This document shows, piece by piece, positions 56,962 to 64,000 of a stretch of DNA of 64,000 nt. Source of the stretch: Cristatella mucedo (taxonomy: Eukaryota > Bryozoa > Phylactolaemata > Cristatellidae); NCBI GenBank assembly GCA_009760855.2, contig WPIO01000014.1:4630001-4694000 (forward strand). The letters are read 5' to 3'. Position numbers and translations under genes: made by a program. The notes beneath the pieces are model-generated. The model was not told where the DNA came from. It was given only the letters and a program-made list of their open reading frames with translations, and did not search any database. How positions within the stretch are numbered: the stretch's first letter is position 1; every line of letters starts with the position of its first letter.

Positions 56962-57285
56962 ATGCAATCGCCATTTAAAGAGCAGCTAGGCAAGGCACAG
57001 CAGCCTCTGTTGCTTAAGCGGGAGTGTCAAGAGCATACTTGGGTAAAATTTGTCAAACAATCGAATACTAGCTTAGGGTACCTTTTGAAAGACAATTATG
57101 TTAGAAATGAGACCGGAAGTTCTGACGACTTCCGCATAAAAGAAAAAATGATTAAGCCAACCACGTCTAACCCGAATGTAAATGGAAGCAACATATCTAC
57201 AAATAACAAATTTCCCTATCTCTGCAACATGTGCGACTTGTATGCCAACTTGTCAAACCTTGGTAGATCGAGGTACATGCGTTAA
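56962..57285 (+). CDS. Unassigned 107-codon ORF, antisense in a THOC7 intron
   Basis: ATG-initiated ORF with balanced composition, e.g. KRECQEHTWVKFVKQSNTSL then FPYLCNMCDLYANLSNLG. The C-x2-C followed by a basic end hints at half a C2H2 finger, but the histidines are missing. It starts within 17 bp of the THOC7 last-exon acceptor, on the other strand. Probably chance or transposon debris. Confidence 0.15.
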   Translation: MQSPFKEQLGKAQQPLLLKRECQEHTWVKFVKQSNTSLGYLLKDNYVRNETGSSDDFRIKEKMIKPTTSNPNVNGSNISTNNKFPYLCNMCDLYANLSNLGRSRYMR

Positions 57286-57497
57286 GTTTGCTGAGGCGCA
57301 TTCTTGCAACTCTTACATAGCTTAATTTCCAGTGCAGGTTTTGTGCCTTGTAGAATCCAGAGATCGACTAATACTTCATATATCGGAGTGAAATTTGAAA
57401 TACAAGTTCAACTCTGCTTGTTTTACATGATTCTAGAAAAAATTCTGATTTGGGTTGGATGTATTTTGCTGTAAACGTCATCAAACGTCCTGGAGCT

Positions 57498-58453
57498 TAA
57501 TAATAATAATAATGCAGTTGATAAAGCACCCTCAGAAAACTAAATCTCTTTCTAGGCGCTTTACATTTTGCTGCAAGGGAAACGCGACTGAATGGTGAGT
57601 AGTATCATGCTTGATAAACAACATGAATAACATAGTAAGGGGTGACATGCACAGGGTCAGCATGCAAGTGTGCTTATTGGCAGCATGCACAGTGTCAGCA
57701 CGCATAAGCACATCAAGGACGAATCAAAGGGACCCACTAAATGCTGTCCTAACTAAATAGGTGTGTTTTTAAGTTCTTTTCAAATGTGGTCATGTCAGGG
57801 GATGTTTTGACGCATGTCGGGCATGAGTTCCAGGCTTTGGGAGCATACGAACTAAATGCACAGTCTCCAAGGGATTTGAGGTTTGTACGAGGTATTGGTA
57901 AACTGTTGGATTCCGAAAAGCGGGTGGTACGATGCTTGGCCTGGTGGGGGAGTAGATCTGAGAGATAGGCTGGAGCCAAAGAATGAAGTGACCTAAAAGT
58001 GAGCGACAAAACCTTGAAGTCGATCCGTTGCTTGACTGGTAGCCAGTGCAGGTCGGCGAGAAGTGGTGTGATGTGGCAACTGCAACACTCACGACAGACA
58101 AGCCTAGCTGCAGAGTTTTGCACCAGCTGTAATCGCCGTAATCGTAGCTGTAATCGATTGCACATGCCGGTAGGCCAGCAAGCAGTGAGTTCCACAAGCC
58201 AAGTCGGATGTCACAAATGCATGGACTAACTTAGACGTGGTATTCTTATCTAAACAAGCCCAAATTTTAGCAATGTTATGTAGCTGAAAGTAGGCAGATT
58301 TGACTGTGGAGATGTGGTCGTCTAACGAGAGGTCACTTGGGAACATGACACCTAGATTTCGAGCTGATTCAACAGGAGATATGCTGGCAGAGCCAATTTT
58401 TAGCGCCAGCCTTTCCAATTACTGAATCACACTGGGTTTGCCCATATTTTCCA
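57498..58453 (-). pseudogene. LINE A, longest recent 5'-truncated copy
   Basis: (TAA)n and GCAGTTGATAAAGCACCCTC at the 3' end. Minus ORF pieces 58418-58104 ([54 protein letters not shown]) and 58195-57749 ([49 protein letters not shown]) overlap in different frames, so one frameshift is visible. No YADD. It lies within the THOC7 intron 56946-59548. Confidence 0.92.
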
Positions 58454-58477
58454 TAATCATGGACATGTCCATGATTA
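58454..58477. other. Perfect 24-bp palindrome at a LINE truncation point
   Basis: TAATCATGGACA followed immediately by its exact complement. The LINE A similarity ends here. Confidence 0.92.
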
Positions 58478-59548
58478 CTAAGTCCATGAACGTAGTCCGC
58501 CGAGGACTGCAGCAGCCACACTGCTCTGCCCGCCGCTGAAGCAAATTACTTTGCAGTGATCAATTAGCGCTGCTGAGTAAAAAAAAAACTCGAATCAACT
58601 TCTCAAAGGCTAAAAATCAATCGCCCACAGGTACAAAGTCGTGCAAAACTTAAAGGTCCACGTTGCCTTTGTGGCTTCAAAGGTCCAGGCTTTCCAGCTG
58701 TGGCCCCTAGAAAGCAGAAAAGCTACCTACACAGCAATTCCCACCTACTTCGACCTTTCCTACTTGGTGCCAGCACCTTGACTGGCACTGCACACTGTAG
58801 TTGCAGCCACGGCAGCCACGTCCAGCCAATGTAGTAGGCAGGCGGCTAGAGAGGGAGCTTCACGAGTCAGGCTGAAAGGGGCAAGGGTCAAGAGTCAACG
58901 GGAACAGAAGCTGCACCACCCATTCAGCTGCACCACCCATTTAGCTGCCTCTAGCCAAGAACAGTACCCCTCTCCTAAAGTCGAAAAACGGTGAATAACA
59001 CTTTTTCATTTATAGAAAGGTTGAGGAGCTATGCAGCAAACCTCCAGCATGCTGAAACAGGGTCTCTTCCTATGGAGAGGTTACCATTTTCTCTAAAGAA
59101 GCTCCGGCATTTTACAGGAGAGGTACAAGGACGGCAATCGCGCAGAGCAGCTCAAGGTGCAGCTATACCTTTCGAGGTCTGCCACCGGAAGGTCTACGCA
59201 GGCCCAGAGGGCTGCTAGACGAAGTGAATCTCGCGCGCCTTTCCGGCACTGCAATTGCGGAAGGGGCGGTGGTGGCAGGGCTGCAATTGCAGGGGGACGG
59301 CTGCAATTCCTAATCTGTCTCCCGGGGCTGGGTGCTCAAGGCTTCCAAAACACAGTGTGCAGTACATTGCCTCAGCATGTCAGCAGGGCCGTCGAGTGCA
59401 CCAATAGATCGGCCGGCGTCGGTGTTCACGAGCAGTCACAGGGCGTGACCTCTTGACAATGAGAGCGACTCTGGAGATGACCTTCACTCGCCCAACAAGC
59501 TTAAAAACCCAAGCTGAGCTTGCCCGTGGGCCTTCCACTTAGTCGTAC

Positions 59549-59618
59549 CTTCGAGCAAGTGCTGCATCTCGTGTATAGCACATACCAACACGTGAAACTG
59601 CTTCCGCCTCAGGTCCAA
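59549..59618 (-). CDS. THOC7: THOC7 exon with LRRKQFHVL motif
   Basis: Acceptor TGTGTGTCGTTGCAG, donor CGAAG|GTACGA; phase 0 in, phase 1 out. It encodes LDLRRKQFHVLVCAIHEMQH then LLE, the most conserved block of THOC7. Reading through the donor adds an unrelated 21-residue tail ending at a stop at 59484, so intron retention would give a different C-terminus. Confidence 0.93.
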
Positions 59619-59774
59619 CTGCAACGACACACAGGTCGGAGTTAGCAAAGCGCACAATACCATTGGCAGCACGAGGAACCGAATTGAGCTCGAGTGACTG
59701 CAGACAGTAGCGCAGGCAGCAGTAGAGGCAACACTGGCAGCAGCAGAGGCAGCAGCTGCACAGCAGACGAGCAC

Positions 59775-59899
59775 CTTGGTGTCAATGCTCTCCTCGGATT
59801 GGCGGAGGGCCTCGAGCTCACGGTTAAGTGCCGCCAGCTGCCGCTGGCTTTCCAGCCTGTCGGGGAACTGAGCCACCGACTTGGCCATGGCATCATATT
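59775..59899 (-). CDS. THOC7: THOC7 exon with EYDAMAK motif
   Basis: Acceptor TTGGCTTTATCTTCAG, donor CCAAG|GTGCTC (a weak site); phase 1 in, phase 0 out. It encodes YDAMAKSVAQFPDRLESQRQ, LAALNRELEALRQSEESIDT and K: a heptad-patterned coiled-coil segment matching animal THOC7. The 156-nt intron that follows is GCA/CTG-rich and open in frame, so retention would add about 52 Ala/Cys/Ser-rich residues. Confidence 0.95.
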
Positions 59900-60379
59900 C
59901 TGAAGATAAAGCCAACGGTGTCAGCGTGCAAGCTGCACAGAGAATCGAACGGCGGAGCGTGACTAAGAGAAGGAGGAACAAAGCCGATGGGTTGCAGGAT
60001 GCGACCCATTGGCTTTGCGTCTCCTTTTGTGTGAGCCGATGAACGACTGAACTTAAGACCGCCTGCACACGTGTGGCACTTCGAGTAACGAGTGAATCAA
60101 GAATGTGGCTGCAAGAGCCAAATGCATAGACACACGGCTGTCAGTGCTCGGCCCTTAACAGTTCCACGAGCACACGGAACCACTGCTCCTTTATGTTAAA
60201 CGAGCTGGCATGCTCCCATGTTAAAGCAAGACACCTCGACGCTTGGCCATGGCTCAAAATGAAGGCAAATTGCGGCAAAACAAGTGCTGGCCACTGGAAG
60301 TCAACAAAAGACGGTCACATAGGCATGTCCCCAATCAGAGAGGGAGTCGATGTGTTACCTGTGAACTGCACTGCAGGAT

Positions 60380-60690
60380 TGCTAATAATAATAATATTAA
60401 TAATACAAATAATCACAGTAAGTCTGCGGTGTAGCACCATAAGAGAACTTCTCAATTCATCACAACTAGCTGCTAACAAAGCAATAACCAATAGCTAATG
60501 AAAAGCAAGGTATCCTGCTTGGGCAAGCATGCAAAAGCTCACAATTATCCTGCTAAGACAAGCAAGAAAAGGCACAGAAAAGACTCACGGCCGCTGGTTA
60601 GAAGGACCCCGGTTAGCAACACTCAACCATGGACTTGTAGCATACAAGAAATAAGACAGGTCCATTGGTGCCTTATGCAAAAGCAGGACT
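60380..60690 (-). mobile_element. LINE A diverged 3' end
   Basis: (AAT)n, GTAGCACCATAAGAGAACTT, GCAAGGTATCCTGCTTGGGC. Confidence 0.6.
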
Positions 60691-60702
60691 GAACAGTGAT
60701 AA

Positions 60703-60856
60703 CCAAGGAGATAAGGTGCTCGCACTTCACGACCGATGTCGTGGGTTTGAATACTTCAGTGGGCGATGGGCGGTCCTTTATTGCTAATTGCAAGCGGTAG
60801 TGATAGCCGTTGAAGCCTTTCTGCTGCTATACAAATGAGGCCATTAAAACAGCTTA
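60703..60856 (+). mobile_element. SINE A
   Basis: AAGGTGCTCGCACTTCACGA, B box GATGTCGTGGGTTTGAATAC, GCGGTAGTGATAGCCGTTGA, TGCTATACAAATGAGGCCAT, TAAAACAGCT. Confidence 0.85.
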
Positions 60857-61299
60857 TGTCAATGTTGCCCTTAGTAACGATTTATATCGCACACAAGTAT
60901 AGAAAAGGACGATTCAATCAGAGAGGAAAAAGGCTGTTTATTCCTAGTAACTATTGTTATCCTGGGCCACCGAGGTCTCAGTAAGAAGTCGGAGATGAAG
61001 ATGCTCTATGTCAGCTCTGCTGCCTACTCTGCTTTCTCTATCTTCACATTTTTCCACTTACGTAGAAATCCAAACCCGAAGCGTTCACAAAAAGTGGAAA
61101 TCGAGTTCGGGTGTAAGATTATTATAATAACCATCAGCATTGTGCTCTAGGCAGCATGTCAACTGATGTCTCCAGCACACACGAAGATACAAAGGCCAGT
61201 TCACACAAGCATGGATCAAATGCTGCAAAGAACAGGTTCAGTGCTCATTCCCAGCTTCTTGTTGGCAGCTGCAAGTGGCCGACGACGCAGCAAAAGAGC

Positions 61300-62010
61300 T
61301 GCTCGTGCACACACACTGTGGCATACTGTGGCAATTGCAACGTTCACGACAGACAAGCCTAGCCGCAGAGTTTTGCAACGTCGTGTATAGCTACAAACAT
61401 GACTGTTGCGCCAGAGACTGCAGAATAAATGCAGCAGAGAGCCCGAAACAGGAGCGAGTCCGAATTGCCAGACGATTGCTGAGCGATTCTGATGCTTTCC
61501 TTCGACCGACCTTTGCTGCTAACTCACACCACTTCTCGCCGATCTGCAGTGGCATTTGCACTACATCACGAAGAAAATCGATTTCGAGGCTATATCACTC
61601 ACTTTTAAGTCTCTTCATTCTCTTGCACTGACCTAACTACCGAAGCACTTCCTATTCAGGCTAGCAAACGTACCACCCGCTTTTCTGACTCAACTCGTTA
61701 AGCTGTGCTGCTATCCGATCTCAAGTCCTTTTGAGGCAGTACCTTCAGTTCCTAATCTCCCAATGACTGGAACTCACTACCCATTAATAGCACGACGTCC
61801 CCTGCTTTGACGACATTTCAAACGAAGCTAGCTAAAGACCTAATTTTTGCTCTGTCCATCGGCTTGGTCCTGTGTGTGCTTTACTGAGTGAAACTCATGC
61901 ATGCTATCACTAATCAATTGACACACTTCCTTCCCAGAACATGTAAAATCCATAGACAGAAATTAAGTTACCACACGGTACAATATGATGCTTACTATTA
62001 CCATTATTCT
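61300..62010 (+). pseudogene. LINE A insertion with inverted 5' part
   Basis: On the minus strand about 61395-61310 reads [17 protein letters not shown]. On the plus strand from about 61520 the next part of the same protein begins (decayed [16 protein letters not shown] region, then SLHSLALT) and runs to the tail at about 61990. The two parts are adjacent in intact copies but lie head to head here. Confidence 0.65.
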
Positions 62011-62210
62011 TATATTTCTTATTTCTTTATAACCACGAATAATCACGGTAAATTCCAACTTTGCTTTGGAAGAGGGCCCAAGTGCCTAACCTATCATGTG
62101 AACCAACATGGATGGGCAATATTGCAGTTCTTTTGTTCGTTCTTTCTTAAATGTTGCAAAATCTTTGTAGGAGGAAAAAAGGAAATATATTTCAAAATGT
62201 TTCTTGCCGA

Positions 62211-62310
62211 ACTGGTATGGCCCAGTGGTTAAGGTGCTTGCTCCCGACCAAGGTCTGGCCGAGGTCGTGGGCTCGAGCAGATTAAGTTCTCTTAGAGCAC
62301 TATACAAATG

Positions 62311-62320
<10 letters not shown>
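62211..62320 (+). mobile_element. SINE B, internally deleted
   Basis: GGTATGGCCCAGTGGTTAAG, GGTCTGGCCGAGGTCGTGGG, CTCGAG, then directly AGATTAAGTTCTCTTAGAGC, ACTATACAAATG. The CCC...GCATATGTGAAGCGC segment is missing. A TA tract (62314-62344) is its expanded tail. Confidence 0.8.
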
Positions 62321-62347
<27 letters not shown>

Positions 62348-62566
62348 CATAATGTTGTATAATGTTTTATATTTAGTATTACATAATTCTATGATTTATT
62401 AGACATTTATATTCAGGTGGGCTCTCTTCTTATTGGTCAGCACCAGCTAGCAAATCTGCAGTGACTTGTTGGGGGAACATGTCTATGGGACATATTGCAT
62501 ATTCAAAATGATATAGGTTTATTGGCTGCTTGTCTGAATATAGCATCAAACGAACCGGCCGCTTAC

Positions 62567-62653
62567 CTTGCCGATTCCTTCGAACTCGCTTGGCCTGTTG
62601 CAAATCTTGCTTACACTCTGCAATCTTATCTTGGGCTTTCTTGATACTGTTGT
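62567..62653 (-). CDS. THOC7: THOC7 exon with IAECKQDLQQAKR motif
   Basis: Acceptor CATTCGTTTGTAG, donor CGGCAAG|GTAAGC; phase 1 on both sides. It encodes NSIKKAQDKIAECKQDLQQA then KRVRRNRQ, and with the next exon completes NRQEYDA. Clear match to the THOC7 coiled coil. The preceding exon, needed for the first codon base, is beyond 64000. Confidence 0.94.

Positions 62654-64000
<1,347 letters not shown>

Larger units (their letters stand above)
59900..62566 (-). other. THOC7: THOC7 intron between the NRQ and EYDAM exons
   Basis: Phase-1 intron. It contains a LINE A tail (60380-60690), SINE A (60703), an inverted LINE A insertion (61300-62010) and SINE B (62211). Nothing recognisable in 59905-60375 or 60860-61300. 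Confidence 0.6.

Overview
This is a window of animal nuclear DNA, most likely from an aquatic invertebrate. It has spliced genes with GT-AG introns, long repeat-filled introns, tRNA-derived SINEs, non-LTR retrotransposon relics, DNA-transposon relics and many dinucleotide microsatellites. There are no bacterial-type operons or RNA operons. The species cannot be named from the sequence.

Three genes can be reconstructed exon by exon, from conserved motifs plus matching splice phases. (1) On the minus strand, from 11251 down past the left edge, lies the 5' part of a FAM3/ILEI-like secreted or membrane-anchored protein: a signal-anchor exon, an exon with the C-x4-CP...GPTIC signature, and an exon with the TRGVNIVVI strand. 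(2) On the plus strand, 25018-53110, lies a seven-exon carbohydrate sulfotransferase of the HNK-1ST/CHST8-14 family, about 394 residues. It has a cytosolic tail, a Golgi signal anchor, a stem and a catalytic domain with both PAPS-binding motifs. (3) On the minus strand, 64000 down to 56905, lie the four 3' exons of THOC7, a THO/TREX mRNA-export subunit; its N-terminal exons are beyond the right edge. The sulfotransferase and THOC7 converge, while the FAM3-like gene and the sulfotransferase are divergent across about 13.8 kb of repeat-rich DNA.

Most of the rest is transposon debris. LINE family A (L2/CR1-like, with endonuclease, RT and C-terminal parts visible in different copies) has many 5'-truncated copies ending in (ATT)n. 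LINE family B is a second non-LTR family whose 3' end contains CGGAGATACRTTACATTACAT. SINE family A is tRNA-derived with a clear B box. SINE family B has a tRNA-like head and a tail nearly the same as the LINE A 3' end. Three families have terminal inverted repeats, and there are a Tc1/mariner relic, a possible hAT/BED relic and a solo LTR with a perfect 5-bp target duplication (19796-20102).

The stand-out structures are a 124-bp inverted repeat with about 98% arm identity just upstream of sulfotransferase exon 3, a perfect 34-bp palindrome at 26651, a perfect 24-bp palindrome at a LINE truncation point, a 103-unit GT tract in a THOC7 intron, and several small unassigned exon-like ORFs. I see no convincing new multi-gene system. 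The useful results are the three gene models and the transposon families.
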